This document shows, one piece after another, positions 49,867 through 60,384 of a stretch of DNA of 64,000 bases. The stretch spans positions 6,401,299 through 6,465,298 of the forward strand of contig NZ_JAGKQQ010000001.1 of assembly GCF_017939745.1 (NCBI RefSeq), given 5' to 3'. The DNA is from Gemmata palustris. Its GTDB lineage: Bacteria; Planctomycetota; Planctomycetia; Gemmatales; Gemmataceae. Numbering within the stretch: the first letter of the stretch is position 1; each line of letters begins with the position of its first letter. A program made the position numbers and the translations under genes. The notes under the pieces are model-generated. The model had not been told where the DNA came from, ran no database searches, and was given only the letters and a program-made list of their open reading frames with translations.

Positions 49867-50856
49867 ATGAGTCGGATATTGATTCGCGCCCGTGCCGGTT
49901 TTACGCTCATCGAGTTGCTGGTGGTGATCGCGATCATCGCGATCCTGATCGGCCTGTTGTTGCCCGCGGTCCAGAAGGTGCGCGAGGCCGCGGCCCGCAC
50001 CCAGGGCCAGAACAATCTGAAGCAACTGGCCCTCGCGGCCCACAACTACGAGAGCGCCAACAGGAAGATGCCCGACGCCTATGGGGACTACTTGTATACC
50101 GGCAAAGATCCGTCCCAAACGTACTATTACACTTACGGGGCCGGGTACGTGGGGAACGTGTTCTACGGGCTGCTACCCTACGTCGAGCAGGACGCGCATT
50201 TCAAGTCCGGCGCGTACACCGGAACCGGGAACATCTACCGACAGGGGAAGTACACCCTCGGGTCGTTCACGGCCAACGTGTCGTGGAAGGCGCCCGGGGG
50301 CAAGATCAAGACGTACATCGCCCCGAACGATCCGACCATCGATAAGGACCCCAAGAACAACAGCCCGGTCAGCTACCTGGCCAACGGTTCGGCCCTGTAC
50401 TCGTCGAAGTCGCTGGCGAAGTTCAACAACGGGACCTCGAACGTGGTGATGTTCTCCGAGGGGTACTCGAGTTGCCAGACCAAAGTCACGTACTACTGGG
50501 ACCCGAGCACGAACTACAATTTCGTCCGCCAGCAGGCGTGGAACTTCGGGGACTATTACTCCAAGGGCGAGCCGTACTCACCCGATCCGTACTACACGAT
50601 CACGCTCTATATCAACGCGTACACCTACGACTACTCGCAGGACCAGTACTGGACGAAGCCCCCGATCGGCCCGTTCCAGAGCCGCCCCAGCGCCGCCGAG
50701 TGCCGGTACGATTTGGCGCAGAGTTTTAGTCTGGGCGGGCTCCAGGTCGTCATGGCCGACGGGAGCGTGCGGACGGTCCGCCAGTCGGTCGGCCAGTACG
50801 CGTGGTACGGGGCCGTTTACGACTGGGACTACGGTGGGGGTACCAACCTCGACTAA
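49867..50856 (+). CDS. DUF1559 pilin-like protein (module 2, second)
   Basis: 329 residues. The leader is [20 protein letters not shown], then [20 protein letters not shown] as in the other copies. The body is Tyr-rich ([39 protein letters not shown]), and the end keeps [20 protein letters not shown]. It is closer in style to its neighbour at 48098 than to the copy at 24949, so the pair may have arisen by local duplication. It follows the lipoprotein gene by 50 bp. Confidence 0.92.
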   Translation: MSRILIRARAGFTLIELLVVIAIIAILIGLLLPAVQKVREAAARTQGQNNLKQLALAAHNYESANRKMPDAYGDYLYTGKDPSQTYYYTYGAGYVGNVFYGLLPYVEQDAHFKSGAYTGTGNIYRQGKYTLGSFTANVSWKAPGGKIKTYIAPNDPTIDKDPKNNSPVSYLANGSALYSSKSLAKFNNGTSNVVMFSEGYSSCQTKVTYYWDPSTNYNFVRQQAWNFGDYYSKGEPYSPDPYYTITLYINAYTYDYSQDQYWTKPPIGPFQSRPSAAECRYDLAQSFSLGGLQVVMADGSVRTVRQSVGQYAWYGAVYDWDYGGGTNLD

Positions 50857-51104
50857 CCGCCCCGTAAGTGCGTTGCTGAGTAATCCATTGATTAAAACAG
50901 CAATTGCAATGGGAATTTAATTAACTGAAGATTTCTTAATAGTCCCGGGGCCGAGAGTCGCTCTCTTCAACGGGTAAGCAGGGTGCGAAATTGTTAAAAT
51001 CTTGCAATTAAGCAGGACCGCGTCGCGGCAAAAAAGGTTGGACTCCTCGAAACCGCGGCTCTCGGTGGCCCAGCAGAACGGCGAAGAAATAAGGGAGTTT
51101 TCGG

Positions 51105-51126
51105 GGTGGGGTGCGCGCACCCCACC
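51105..51126. repeat. 22-bp perfect palindrome
   Basis: GGTGGGGTGCG joined directly to its complement. The surrounding gap 50857-51586 has no supported gene. A second small palindrome, GGCGCATGCGCC, lies about 40 bp further on. Either could be a protein-binding site. Confidence 0.5.
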
Positions 51127-51250
51127 TCGCTCGTGCGCCGTTTCCGGTGATAATGGTAGTTGGCGCATGCGCCGTATGAAAACCTCCGAAAAACTCAAGT
51201 CAATATTTGATAAATAGTTGCGTCGATGCGACAAATCGACTCGCGGGCTT

Positions 51251-51299
51251 CGGTACCAAGAGGTCGCAGGTTCAAGCCCCGATTCGTCAGGGGCCACCA
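51251..51299 (+). pseudogene. tRNA-like 3' remnant (doubtful)
   Basis: GAGGTCGCAGGTTCAAGCCC followed after 14 nt by GGGGCCACCA resembles the T-arm and CCA end of a tRNA. The T-stem does not close and no 5' half with a matching acceptor strand is found upstream. It could be the scar of an integrated element at a tRNA gene. Confidence 0.3.
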
Positions 51300-51310
51300 A
51301 TTTATGCGAG

Positions 51311-51374
51311 TTAAGGGCGAAGCCGCAAATCGTTTTGTGCCCAACGCAGAACCGAGATTATTGACGCGCGACGA
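51311..51374 (-). repeat. Repeat downstream of MCP gene 1, shared with 54376-54441
   Basis: Read on the minus strand it can encode SSRVNNLGSALGTKRFAASP; the other copy gives PARVKNLGFALGMKRFAVSP. Many of the differing bases are synonymous in this frame. Each copy lies 200-240 bp after the stop of an MCP gene. It is either a duplicated flank or a short conserved coding unit. Confidence 0.55.
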
Positions 51375-51514
51375 ACAAACTTCCTCCCTTCGCTGTTGAT
51401 CGACGGGTTGCGATCTCTCATCGACCGGTTGCCGGTGCGTTGGCCGAGCGTACTTCGGCCCGAAAAGCATTCTCAGCGTGGCGGGGCGTGCGCAGAAATT
51501 GGGGCGAACGAACA

Positions 51515-51542
51515 CGGCCCACGGGGACAGTCCCGTGGGCCG
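51515..51542 (-). terminator. Hairpin terminator of MCP gene 1
   Basis: CGGCCCACGGG / CCCGTGGGCCG around 6 nt, 45 bp after the stop at 51587, followed on the minus strand by TGTTCGTTCG. The same hairpin follows MCP gene 2. Confidence 0.65.
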
Positions 51543-51586
51543 AAGTTGAACGAGCGTGGTGCCATCATTCGGAGCCGTGTCGCCGT

Positions 51587-53602
51587 TTAGAACTCGGTGA
51601 ACCCGCCGTCGCCGCCGAGCTGATCGAGCTCGTGCGTGCGCCCGTTCCCGTTGGAGTGGGCGCTCTTGAGGGCCTTGGCGACCGCGGGGCGGGGCTTGGT
51701 GGCCGGGGCCTTGGTCCGGTGCGCGGGGCGCGGGGCCGTGCGCCCGCTCTCACTGAGCTTGAACCGTGCGACGAGGTCGCGGAGCTGACCGGCTTGGTCC
51801 GTCAGGGTCTGCGCGGTCGCCGACATCTCCTCGGTCTGCGAGGCGTTCTTTTGGGTGACCGTGTCCATCTGGGTCACGGCCTTGTTCACCTGCTCGATGC
51901 CCGTGGACTGCTCCTTGCCCGCGGCCGCGATCTCCGTAATCAGGTCCGTCACCCGCTTCACGCTCGTCACGATCTCGCCCAGCGTCGAGCCCGACTGGTT
52001 TACGAGCTCAGTTCCGGCGTCGACCTTCTTGACCGAGTCCTCGATCAGGGACTTGATCTCCTTGGCCGCGGTCGCACTGCGTTGCGCCAGGTTGCGGACT
52101 TCGGACGCGACGACGGCGAACCCGCGCCCCTGTTCCCCGGCGCGAGCGGCTTCGACGGCCGCGTTGAGGGCCAACAGGTTCGTCTGGAACGCGATCTCGT
52201 CGATCGTCGTGATGATGTCCGAAATCTTCTTGGACGAATCGTTGATCTCGCTCATCGCCTCGACCGCGTTGCCGACCACGCGCCCGCCCTTCTCGGCGAT
52301 GTCCCGGGAGGTGCTGGCTAGTTGTCGGGCTTGTTGCGCGCTGTCCGAGTTCTGACGCACCGTGGCCGTGATTTCCTCGAGCGTACTGGCGGTTTCTTCG
52401 AGGCTACTCGCTTGCTCCTGAGCGCCCGTCGAGATCTCGTCGCTGGCGGCGGAGAGTTGCCCCGAGGCGTCGGCGAGTTGCTCGGACACTTCGCGCACGC
52501 CCTCGAGGGCGGCACGCACCGAAACGATCGCCTTGTTCAGTGTGACCGCCATCTGGCCGACGGCGTCCGTTCCCAGGTCCGGCACCTGTTGGGTGAAGTC
52601 GCCCGCCGCCATCGCGTCGACCGTCGTCACGATCGTATCGACCTTTTGCCGCAGGTCCGCCGCTTGAGCCGCATCCCGGTCGGCCTGTTCCTGCTTGACT
52701 TTGGCCTCCCGCTCGGCCTGCTCGTGCTTGGCCGCGGCCTCCCGCTCGGCTCGCTCGCGATCTTTCTCGACCTGAACGCGCTCAGCTTCTTTGGCGGCCA
52801 CGAGTGAGCCGATGGCCGTGTTCAGGGCGACGGCCATACGCCCGACCTCGTCCTGAGAGTTGACCTCGGCCCGCTTGGTCAGATCCCCCTTGGCCACGCC
52901 CTCAAGGACGGTCACCGTTTGCCCGAGCGGACCGGTCACCGACATTGAAATGGCCAGCCCGAGCCCGATGGCCGCGACGACACACCCGGCGATCGTCGCA
53001 AAGAGGGTGAACCGCGCCGACGCATAAGTGCTATTGGCCTGCTTATCCTCGTCTTTGGCGATCTCCGCCTGATTAGCAAAGACGTCTTGAAGGATATCGT
53101 TCAAGCGGTTGGCTGTTTTCAGTTCCCGAATGGTCGCGTCCTCGGCCTTTTCGAGGTCGCGCCGGTCCATGTGGCCGATAATCTCTTCGTGATCGCGCTT
53201 CCAATCGGCGAGGGCACTAGTGGTTTCTTTCCAGAGTGCCGCTTCTTTCCCGACCAAGGGGGTTGATTCGTACCCCTTGATGCCTTCGGCGATCATCTTC
53301 CACCCGTTCTCCATATTGTCCCTGGTGGCTTGGACGAGTTTCTCATCGTTCCGCTTCACGGCGACGATCAGCGTCCGCTCTCCACGTTGCACCCGGAGCG
53401 CTCCGGCCCGTAACTTGTCGAGGGCGAGAGCCGAAGGCACGAGATTGGTGCCGGCATTCACCTGGAACACTCGGAGCTCGCCAAGGGCGTCGAGGGCCGT
53501 GTAGCCGAGGAACGCGCACCCGCAAGCGACGAGGAGGAACCCGCCGATCAGCCGGGGGCCGATGCGGAACTTCATGAGGAAGGCGAGGAGGGACTGGGGC
53601 AT
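51587..53602 (-). CDS. Methyl-accepting chemotaxis protein (receptor 1)
   Basis: 671 residues from the ATG at 53602. TM1 ([20 protein letters not shown]), a helical periplasmic domain of ~165 residues, TM2 ([20 protein letters not shown]), a HAMP domain, a charged coiled coil (residues ~280-330, [20 protein letters not shown]), a second HAMP-like unit ([20 protein letters not shown]), and the signalling domain with hairpin tip [20 protein letters not shown] near residue 480. The C-terminus ends DGGFTEF after a flexible linker; GFTEF fits the aromatic pentapeptide that tethers CheR/CheB. It is preceded by its cheW. The ligand is unknown. Confidence 0.95.
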   Translation of the reverse strand: MPQSLLAFLMKFRIGPRLIGGFLLVACGCAFLGYTALDALGELRVFQVNAGTNLVPSALALDKLRAGALRVQRGERTLIVAVKRNDEKLVQATRDNMENGWKMIAEGIKGYESTPLVGKEAALWKETTSALADWKRDHEEIIGHMDRRDLEKAEDATIRELKTANRLNDILQDVFANQAEIAKDEDKQANSTYASARFTLFATIAGCVVAAIGLGLAISMSVTGPLGQTVTVLEGVAKGDLTKRAEVNSQDEVGRMAVALNTAIGSLVAAKEAERVQVEKDRERAEREAAAKHEQAEREAKVKQEQADRDAAQAADLRQKVDTIVTTVDAMAAGDFTQQVPDLGTDAVGQMAVTLNKAIVSVRAALEGVREVSEQLADASGQLSAASDEISTGAQEQASSLEETASTLEEITATVRQNSDSAQQARQLASTSRDIAEKGGRVVGNAVEAMSEINDSSKKISDIITTIDEIAFQTNLLALNAAVEAARAGEQGRGFAVVASEVRNLAQRSATAAKEIKSLIEDSVKKVDAGTELVNQSGSTLGEIVTSVKRVTDLITEIAAAGKEQSTGIEQVNKAVTQMDTVTQKNASQTEEMSATAQTLTDQAGQLRDLVARFKLSESGRTAPRPAHRTKAPATKPRPAVAKALKSAHSNGNGRTHELDQLGGDGGFTEF

Positions 53603-53681
53603 GTTAAGATCTTCCGGTGCGTGGGTTATCGGTTCGTGTGAGGCCAAGAGGCGCAACTGTAGCACCTCGGATGAGTTCCGA

Positions 53682-54170
53682 TTAAGCGGTCAGCGGCAAC
53701 GGTTCGGTCGTGTTGCCGACGAGCCGGTCCACGTTGAGGAGTGACACGAGTCTTTCGCCGGTGCGGGCGATGCCGGTGAGGAACGAGACGTCCACGCCCG
53801 CGCCCAGGTCCGGCGCCGGGGTCACCACCTTGGGGTCCACGTTGAGCACGTCGGAGACGGCGTCGACGACGAGTCCGACGACCTTGGTTCCGACGGTGAC
53901 GACGATGATGACGGTGAACACGGTGTACTCGGCCTCGCGGAGCCCGAGCCGGGTGCGCAGGTCGATGATCGGGACCACGGCCCCGCGCAGGTTCATGACG
54001 CCCTTGATCTCGCGCGGCGTGTTGGGGAGCGGGGTGATCTTCGAGTACCCCTTGATCTCCTGCACGCGCAGGATCTCGAGCCCGTACTCCTCGTCCCCGA
54101 GCCGGAACGCCAGGAACTGACCCCCATCGGCCACGAGTTCGGCCGCCTCATGCTTATCGGGTGAGCTCAC
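53682..54170 (-). CDS. cheW: Chemotaxis coupling protein CheW (copy 1)
   Basis: 162 residues from the GTG at 54170, with GAGAG upstream. Two five-stranded beta subdomains typical of Che[21 protein letters not shown] then [57 protein letters not shown]. The conserved NLRGxVxPxxDLR motif is intact. CheW links receptors to CheA. It sits 79 bp before receptor 1 in the same direction. It is ~85% identical by eye to the copy at 56711, so the cheW-MCP pair was duplicated. Confidence 0.95.
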   Translation of the reverse strand: MSSPDKHEAAELVADGGQFLAFRLGDEEYGLEILRVQEIKGYSKITPLPNTPREIKGVMNLRGAVVPIIDLRTRLGLREAEYTVFTVIIVVTVGTKVVGLVVDAVSDVLNVDPKVVTPAPDLGAGVDVSFLTGIARTGERLVSLLNVDRLVGNTTEPLPLTA

Positions 54171-54375
54171 AATATCTCTCTGGGTTAAGGTAAGCGGGAC
54201 GATTCCGGCCGCGCGGGTGGGGTACTCCCGCCCCGGTTCCTGGCTTGAGCTTAACTGTAAGGTGCGCGAATACGCGCTCAGTTATCATCGTGACTTCGGG
54301 TAGGAAATTGCGTGACTACCCTAGCACGCACTCAGAGCGGAACGCGAAGCTGGGACACAATGATTCGGGTCGGGC

Positions 54376-54441
54376 GGTGAGGGGCGAAACCGCAAATCGC
54401 TTCATACCCAAGGCGAACCCCAGATTTTTGACCCGCGCCGG
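54376..54441 (-). repeat. Repeat downstream of MCP gene 2, copy of 51311-51374
   Basis: Aligns with 51311-51374 along its full length, with changes mostly at every third position in the frame reading NLGFALGMKRFAVSPLT on the minus strand. The gap 54171-54675 contains otherwise only the terminator and the promoter region of cheW copy 1. Confidence 0.55.
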
Positions 54442-54585
54442 ACGAGCACTTTCCTTCAGTATTGGGCGCGGAAAATTGGCGCGCACGCGGAGCGCCTCCG
54501 CGGCCGGCGCGACCACCGGGGCCGCGATTCGGCCCGCGCTAAGGGGTCGGGTGTGTGAGGGGGGAAACTGGGGGGTGAACGAACA

Positions 54586-54611
54586 CGGCCCACGGGGTGT
54601 CCCGTGGGCCG
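54586..54611 (-). terminator. Hairpin terminator of MCP gene 2
   Basis: CGGCCCACGGG / CCCGTGGGCCG around a 4-nt loop, 65 bp after the stop at 54676. It is almost the same as the hairpin at 51515, in line with a common origin of the two units. Confidence 0.65.
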
Positions 54612-54675
54612 AAGTTCAAACAGAAGCGGATTATCGGTGGGCGATGGAATCGCCGGGCACTCGCGCCTTCGCCGT

Positions 54676-56667
54676 TTAGAACTCGGTGAACCCGCCGTCG
54701 CTGCCGAGCTGATCGAGCTCGTGCGTGCGCCCGTTCCCGTTGGAGTGGGCGCTCTTGAGGGCCTTGGCGACCGCGGGGCGGGGCTTGGTGGCCGGGGCCT
54801 TGGCCCGGTGCGCGGGGCGCGGGGCCGCGCGCCCGGTCTCACTGAGCTTGAACCGTGCGACGAGGTCGCGGAGCTGACCGGCCTGATCCGTCAGGGTCTG
54901 CGCGGTCGCCGACATCTCCTCGGTCTGCGAGGCGTTGCGCTGGGTGACGGTGTCCATCTGGGACACGGCCTTGTTGACCTGCTCGATGCCCGTGGACTGC
55001 TCCTTGCCCGCGGCCGCAATCTCGGTGATGAGGTCCGTCACACGCTTCACACTCGTCACGATGTCCCCGAGCGTGGACCCGGACCGGTTCACCAAGTCGG
55101 TTCCGGCGTCGACCTTCTTGACCGAGTCCTCGATCAGGGACTTGATCTCCTTGGCGGCGGTCGCACTGCGTTGCGCCAGGTTGCGGACTTCGGACGCGAC
55201 GACGGCGAACCCGCGCCCCTGTTCCCCGGCGCGAGCGGCTTCGACGGCCGCGTTGAGGGCCAACAGGTTCGTCTGGAACGCGATCTCGTCGATCGTCGTG
55301 ATGATGTCCGAAATCTTCTTGGACGAATCGTTGATCTCGCTCATCGCCTCGACCGCGTTGCCGACCACTTGCCCGCCCTTCTCGGCCACGTCCTTGGAGC
55401 TGCTGGCCAGTTGCCGGGCTTGTTGCGCGCTGTCCGCGTTCTGCTTGACCGTGGCCGTGATCTCCTCGAGCGTGCTGGCGGTTTCTTCGAGGCTGCTGGC
55501 CTGCTCCTGCGCGCCGGTGGAGATCTCGTCGCTGGCGGCGGAGAGTTGGCTGGATGCGTCGGCGAGCTGCTCGGACACTTCGCGCACGCCCTCGAGTGCG
55601 GTGCGCACCGAGACGATCGCCTTGTTCATGGCCGAGGCCATCTGACCGATCGCGTCGGTGCCCATGTCGGGCACGTGTTGCGTGAAGTCGCCCGCGGCCA
55701 TCGCGGTCACCGTGGAGACGATGGACGTCACCTTCTCCTGGAGCTCGGCCGCTTGCGCCCGCTCTTGTTCGGCCTGGGCGCGCGTGGCCGCGGTCTCGCG
55801 CTCGGTGCGCTCGCGCTCGGCCGCGGTTTCCTTCTCGGCCCGCTCGCGATCCTTTTGGATCTGGACCCGCTCCGCTTCTTTGGCGGCCACGAGTGAACCG
55901 ATGGCCGTGTTCAGGGCCGTCGCCATGCGACCGAGTTCGTCCTGCGTATCGATTTCCGCGCGCTGGCTCAGATCCCCCTTGGCCACCCCCTCGAGCACGG
56001 TCACGCACCGGGTCAGTGGCGTGGTAATGAGTTGGGCGATCAGGTACCCCAGCACCATGCCACCCAACATCCCTCCGATGACCACACCGATCATCGTTTG
56101 ACGCGCCGAGCGGTACGTTTCCGTCCCGCTCTCGAATGCTTGTTGACTAACCTTAAACTTGGCGTCCCTGAGTCCCCCCATACACGCGACCAGTTGGTTG
56201 GCGCCGATGATCGATGTCTGGAGCGCCTCGAGCGCTTCTTTGTCGCGCCCGGCTTCGGCCAGGGTGTTCGCGTTGTCGAGGCGCTCGATCCACGGTGCGA
56301 CCAGGGGCTTGACCTCGCCGAACTTTTGTTTTGCTTCGGGGGAGATCAGCGTTTTCTCCGCGAGGTCCATGTTGGTTCGGACCTCTTTGAGGTAATGGCG
56401 CGTTTGGTCCGCGCTCTTTCTGCGCTCGTCGGGGGTCTTGGCCAGGATCGTCATCCGCACGTTGCGCCCGGCCAGCGCGATCGAGGTGTTGGTCTCGTCG
56501 ATCGCGTGCATCCCCTTCAGGTGCTTCTCGTAGAGCGTCTCCGAGTTGTCTTGCAGCGTCCCCATACCGGAGATCGCAACGTAGCCCATTACGGCCATCA
56601 GCACCGAGAGGGCTGAGAACCCGAGGAGCAGCTTGGTCATCGTCTGACGGTTGCGGAACCAGTTCAT
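54676..56667 (-). CDS. Methyl-accepting chemotaxis protein (receptor 2), four-helix-bundle type
   Basis: 663 residues from the ATG at 56667. TM1 ([20 protein letters not shown]) is followed by a periplasmic part of the 4HB_MCP type ([40 protein letters not shown]), and TM2 ([20 protein letters not shown]). Then come HAMP, a charged coiled coil, a second HAMP-like segment, and a signalling domain almost identical to receptor 1. The tail again ends DGGFTEF. The sensory half differs fully from receptor 1, whereas the cytoplasmic half is shared: the receptors were formed by domain exchange or one half was homogenised by gene conversion. Its cheW lies 43 bp upstream. Confidence 0.95.
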   Translation of the reverse strand: MNWFRNRQTMTKLLLGFSALSVLMAVMGYVAISGMGTLQDNSETLYEKHLKGMHAIDETNTSIALAGRNVRMTILAKTPDERRKSADQTRHYLKEVRTNMDLAEKTLISPEAKQKFGEVKPLVAPWIERLDNANTLAEAGRDKEALEALQTSIIGANQLVACMGGLRDAKFKVSQQAFESGTETYRSARQTMIGVVIGGMLGGMVLGYLIAQLITTPLTRCVTVLEGVAKGDLSQRAEIDTQDELGRMATALNTAIGSLVAAKEAERVQIQKDRERAEKETAAERERTERETAATRAQAEQERAQAAELQEKVTSIVSTVTAMAAGDFTQHVPDMGTDAIGQMASAMNKAIVSVRTALEGVREVSEQLADASSQLSAASDEISTGAQEQASSLEETASTLEEITATVKQNADSAQQARQLASSSKDVAEKGGQVVGNAVEAMSEINDSSKKISDIITTIDEIAFQTNLLALNAAVEAARAGEQGRGFAVVASEVRNLAQRSATAAKEIKSLIEDSVKKVDAGTDLVNRSGSTLGDIVTSVKRVTDLITEIAAAGKEQSTGIEQVNKAVSQMDTVTQRNASQTEEMSATAQTLTDQAGQLRDLVARFKLSETGRAAPRPAHRAKAPATKPRPAVAKALKSAHSNGNGRTHELDQLGSDGGFTEF

Positions 56668-56710
56668 GGGCTTGACTCTCAATTTGACACGAAAAAACGT
56701 TTAATTCGGA

Positions 56711-57196
56711 TTACGCAGTGAGCGCCGCGTCGGTGGTGTTACCGACGAGCCGGTCCACGTTGAGCAGCGACACGAGGCGGTCGTTGGTGCGGGCGATGCC
56801 GGTGAGGAACGAGGTGTCCACGCCCGCGCCGAGGTCGGGTGTCGGGACCATTTCCCGGGCCTCGACGTTGAGCACGTCGGAGACGGCGTCGACGACGAGG
56901 CCGACGATTTTGGTTCCGACGGTGACGACGATGATGACGGTGAACACGGTGTACTCGGCCTCGTGCAGCCCGAGCCGGGTGCGCAGGTCGATGATGGGGA
57001 CCACGGTCCCGCGCAGGTTCATGACGCCCTTGATCTCGCGCGGCGTGTTGGGGAGCGGGGTGATCTTCGAGTACCCCTTGATCTCCTGCACCCGCAGGAT
57101 CTCGACCCCGTACTCCTCCCCGCAAAGCTGGAACGCCAGGAACTGACCCCCGTGGGCCACGAGTTCGGGCGAATTGGGTTTGTCGGGTGAACTCAC
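56711..57196 (-). CDS. cheW: Chemotaxis coupling protein CheW (copy 2)
   Basis: 161 residues from the GTG at 57196. Same domain layout as copy 1, with [40 protein letters not shown] and [20 protein letters not shown]. Differences cluster at the N-terminus (PNSPELVAHGG), around residue 27 (LCGEEYGVE) and in the loop VEAREMVPTPD. Both copies keep the core contacts, so both should couple receptors to CheA. It begins the block of four minus-strand genes. Confidence 0.95.
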   Translation of the reverse strand: MSSPDKPNSPELVAHGGQFLAFQLCGEEYGVEILRVQEIKGYSKITPLPNTPREIKGVMNLRGTVVPIIDLRTRLGLHEAEYTVFTVIIVVTVGTKIVGLVVDAVSDVLNVEAREMVPTPDLGAGVDTSFLTGIARTNDRLVSLLNVDRLVGNTTDAALTA

Positions 57197-57964
57197 AGGT
57201 TCTCTTTTCGGGAGTTAAGGGTGCCGTGTGTTCCGGGGCGCCGGGGGCCCACGCCGGTATCGATCCGGTATCGATCTGGGGTGGGAAGAACCCACCGCGG
57301 CTTCCTGCTTGACTGTGGCCTTGAGACAACGGCCGTTTATCTAATGTCGATTCTTTACTAGCACAGTTGCGTGGTTAACCACGTGTTTTGTGGCGATTGT
57401 TTGGGAAAATGGCGTGGTCGGCCACGGCTTGCTCATTCGCAAGGGCAAGAAGCTCTTCGCAAACGGAGACGTGACGCGCGCTCCGGCCGCAAACAATCCG
57501 GTGACTTTTGGAGAGGCGCCTGACGTGATCGCACGTTGTCGTGTTGAAATCGTGGTGCGACCGACCGGCGCGGTGTAAATCCGTCGGTGGTTTGAGTTAC
57601 TACCGGCGAACTTACGCCGCACCGTCCGCAAGGTCTCACAGCGCGGCAATCGCACGCTCAAATCCATTGAGCTTCCCGTGGCCGATACACGTCTCCTTGG
57701 CGGCGCGCATCATTGCCGATCGGAAGTTATATCTTTAGCGTGATATGTGTTGTTATTCGTTAGTTTGATACTGTATGCAAATTTTCTCCAAGTGCCACGA
57801 TAAGAGCAGGGAGAACCCTTACAGAGGCGGGTAGTAACTCTACCCGTTGACTATTCGGGGCGGATCTCAGAAAAGATGTGCCGCCACTGCGCAGGGGGTT
57901 CTAAGTTTTGGAGCCGATCTCCCGCGGCCCGGCACAAATTCCTCCGAACCCAGGACGGCTGTCT
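57197..57964. other. Divergent intergenic region between cheW copy 2 and receptor 3
   Basis: 768 bp with no firm gene. A 62-residue plus-strand frame (57390-57578, GTG start) is open but has no ribosome binding site or known motif. GTGGTTAACCAC near 57381 is a small palindrome. The part 57720-57800 is AT-rich and probably holds the promoter of receptor 3. Confidence 0.6.
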
Positions 57965-60271
57965 ATGCTCACGCCCATGCTCGCCGCGCTCATGAAAGTC
58001 CGGATCGGCCCGCGGCTGATCGGCGGGTTCCTTTTGATCGCGTCCGGGTGCGCGTTCCTCGGGTACACGGCCCTGGGCGCGCTCGGAGAGATTCGGGCGT
58101 TCCAGGTAAACGCCGCCACCAACCTCGTTCCGGGCCTCATCAACCTCGATAAGGCCCGGGCCGGCGCCCTGCGCGCCCAGCGGGCCGAGCGCACGCTGAT
58201 CGCGTGCGGACAGCGGGGCGACGAACCGGGAATTCGGAGCGCCCGCGAGAGCGTTGAAATCGGATGGAACTCGATGAACGAGGGGCTCAAGGGGTACGAC
58301 GCGCTCCCGCTGGACGAGAAGGAAACTGTGCTTTGGAAACAAGTACAGGCGGCGCTGGGCGAATGGAAGCGCGACCACGACGAGATCATGGGGCTCGCCG
58401 CGCGGCGCGAGTTCGAGAAGGCGGACGAGGCGGCCGCGCGCGAACTGAAGACGGCCAACCGGATGAACGAGCTCCTGCAACAGGTCATCGCCCTTCAAGA
58501 AGAAATCGCCAAGGACGAAGAGGCGCAGGCCAACCGCACGTACACGGCCGCGCGCACCTCGCTTCGGGCGACGATCGCCGGGTGTGTCCTCGCGGCCATC
58601 GGGCTCGGGTTGGTGCTCTCCCTATCGGTCACCGGTCCACTCGGACAGACGGTGGCGGTTCTCGAGAGCGTGACCAGGGGCGATCTCACCAAGCACGCGG
58701 AGATCGACTCCCAAGACGAGGTGGGGCGCCTGGCGGCGGCCCTGAACACGGCCATTGATACGCTCCGGGCGGCCCGCGGGCGCGACGCGGACTTCGCGGG
58801 CCAGATCGCGGCCGTGAGCAAGGCCCAGGCGGTGATCGAGTTCAAGCTCGACGGGACCATCGTGAGCGCCAACGAGAACTTCCTCCAGACGATGGGGTAC
58901 AGCCTGTCGGAGATCCAGGGCCGGCACCACAGTATGTTCGCCGAACCCGCGTTCGCGTCCAGTCCCGAGTACCGCGAGTTCTGGGCACGTCTGAACCGCG
59001 GCGAGTACGTCGCGAGCGAGTTCAAGCGGATCGGTAAGGGCGGCAAGGAGGTCTGGATTCAGGCCTCGTACAACCCGATCTTCGATCTCAACGGTAAGCC
59101 CTACAAGGTGGTCAAGTACGCCACCGACATCACCGTCGCCAAGAACATGGAACAGAAGATCAAAGAGAGCGGCGAACGGGACCGGGAGCGGGCCGCGGAA
59201 CTGCAGCACAAGGTGGCGACAATTACAACCACGGTGAGCTCGCTGGCGGCGGGGGACTTCACGAGGCCCGTCCCGGACCTGGGGACCGACGAGGTGGGCC
59301 AGATGGCCGCGGCGCTGAACCGGGCCGTCGATGCCATGCGCACCGCGCTCGAGGGCGTGCGCGAGGTGTCCGAGCACCTCGCCGACGCCTCGAGCCAGCT
59401 CTCCTCGTCGAGTGGCGAGCTCTCGACCGGTGCTCAGGAGCAAGCGAGCAGCCTCGAAGAAACCGCCAGTACGATGGAAGAGATTACGGCGACCGTCAAG
59501 CAGAACTCGGACAGCGCGCAGCAGGCCCGGCAACTGGCCAGCAGCTCCAAGGACGTGGCCGAGAAGGGCGGGCAAGTGGTCGGCAGCGCGGTCGAGGCCA
59601 TGAGCGAAATCAACCAGTCGTCCAAGAAGATCGCGGACATCATCACGACGATCGACGAGATCGCGTTCCAGACGAACCTGCTGGCCCTGAACGCGGCCGT
59701 GGAAGCGGCCCGGGCCGGGGAGCAGGGGCGCGGGTTCGCCGTCGTCGCCTCCGAAGTCCGCAACCTGGCGCAACGCTCGGCCACGTCCGCGAAGGAGATC
59801 AAATCGCTGATCGAGGATTCGGTCAAGAAGGTCGACGCGGGAACCGAACTCGTGAACCGCTCGGGGGCCACGCTCGGGGACATCGTAACGTCGGTGAAGC
59901 GCGTGACCGACATCATCACCGAGATCGCGGCCGCGAGCAAGGAGCAGTCCACGGGCATCGATCAGGTCAACAAGGCCGTGTCCCAGATGGACTCCATCAC
60001 TCAACGGAACGCCTCGCAGACCGAGGAGGTGTCCGCCACGGCCCAGGCCCTCACGGACCACGCTGAGCAGCTCCGCGACCTCGTCGCCCGGTTCAAACTC
60101 GGTGACGAGGGGCGCGCGGTCCCGCGCGTCACGCCCAAAGTCGGGCGCGCGAAGCCCCCGGCCACCAAGCCCCGACCCGCGGTCGCCCGTGCGATGAGTA
60201 CCGGGAACGGCCGCGCCCACGAACTCGACCGCCTCGGCAGTGCCGGCAACGACGGGTTCACCGAGTTCTAG
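57965..60271 (+). CDS. Methyl-accepting chemotaxis protein with PAS domain (receptor 3)
   Basis: 768 residues from the ATG at 57965. TM1 region [20 protein letters not shown] and the periplasmic part are clear relatives of receptor 1; TM2 is [20 protein letters not shown]. After HAMP a PAS domain is inserted (about residues 282-392): [20 protein letters not shown], then [17 protein letters not shown] and [23 protein letters not shown] domains of this sort often bind haem or flavin and sense redox or oxygen. The signalling domain and tip (near residue 575) match the other receptors, and the tail ends NDGFTEF. Divergent to the cheW-MCP pairs, with its own terminator. Confidence 0.95.
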   Translation: MLTPMLAALMKVRIGPRLIGGFLLIASGCAFLGYTALGALGEIRAFQVNAATNLVPGLINLDKARAGALRAQRAERTLIACGQRGDEPGIRSARESVEIGWNSMNEGLKGYDALPLDEKETVLWKQVQAALGEWKRDHDEIMGLAARREFEKADEAAARELKTANRMNELLQQVIALQEEIAKDEEAQANRTYTAARTSLRATIAGCVLAAIGLGLVLSLSVTGPLGQTVAVLESVTRGDLTKHAEIDSQDEVGRLAAALNTAIDTLRAARGRDADFAGQIAAVSKAQAVIEFKLDGTIVSANENFLQTMGYSLSEIQGRHHSMFAEPAFASSPEYREFWARLNRGEYVASEFKRIGKGGKEVWIQASYNPIFDLNGKPYKVVKYATDITVAKNMEQKIKESGERDRERAAELQHKVATITTTVSSLAAGDFTRPVPDLGTDEVGQMAAALNRAVDAMRTALEGVREVSEHLADASSQLSSSSGELSTGAQEQASSLEETASTMEEITATVKQNSDSAQQARQLASSSKDVAEKGGQVVGSAVEAMSEINQSSKKIADIITTIDEIAFQTNLLALNAAVEAARAGEQGRGFAVVASEVRNLAQRSATSAKEIKSLIEDSVKKVDAGTELVNRSGATLGDIVTSVKRVTDIITEIAAASKEQSTGIDQVNKAVSQMDSITQRNASQTEEVSATAQALTDHAEQLRDLVARFKLGDEGRAVPRVTPKVGRAKPPATKPRPAVARAMSTGNGRAHELDRLGSAGNDGFTEF

Positions 60272-60296
60272 CACTTGCCTCGGCGATATTAACACC

Positions 60297-60335
60297 ACGA
60301 GCGGCCGGGCAGCGCCCGACCGCTCGTTTTTGTTT
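60297..60335 (+). terminator. Rho-independent terminator of receptor 3
   Basis: ACGAGCGGCCGGGC pairs with GCCCGACCGCTCGT (one mismatch) and is followed by TTTTTGTTTG, 26 bp after the stop. Confidence 0.88.
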
Positions 60336-60384
60336 GTGCCGTCCCTTCCACAGAAGCAAAGCTCGACGTGAGGGCGAGTCGGCT

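Noticed and set aside
50917-51300. Minus-strand frame starting MVAPDESGLEPATSWYRSP
   Set aside because: This is the familiar antisense reading of tRNA-like sequence (GLEPATSW type) and not a protein.
50940-51300. tmRNA (ssrA) hypothesis for the region ending GGGGCCACCA
   Set aside because: No matching 5' acceptor strand, no tag reading frame ending in Ala-Ala, and the T-stem is open.
57390-57578. 62-codon plus frame in the gap before receptor 3
   Set aside because: GTG start without ribosome binding site, no known motif, and mixed codon use. Left as part of the gap.
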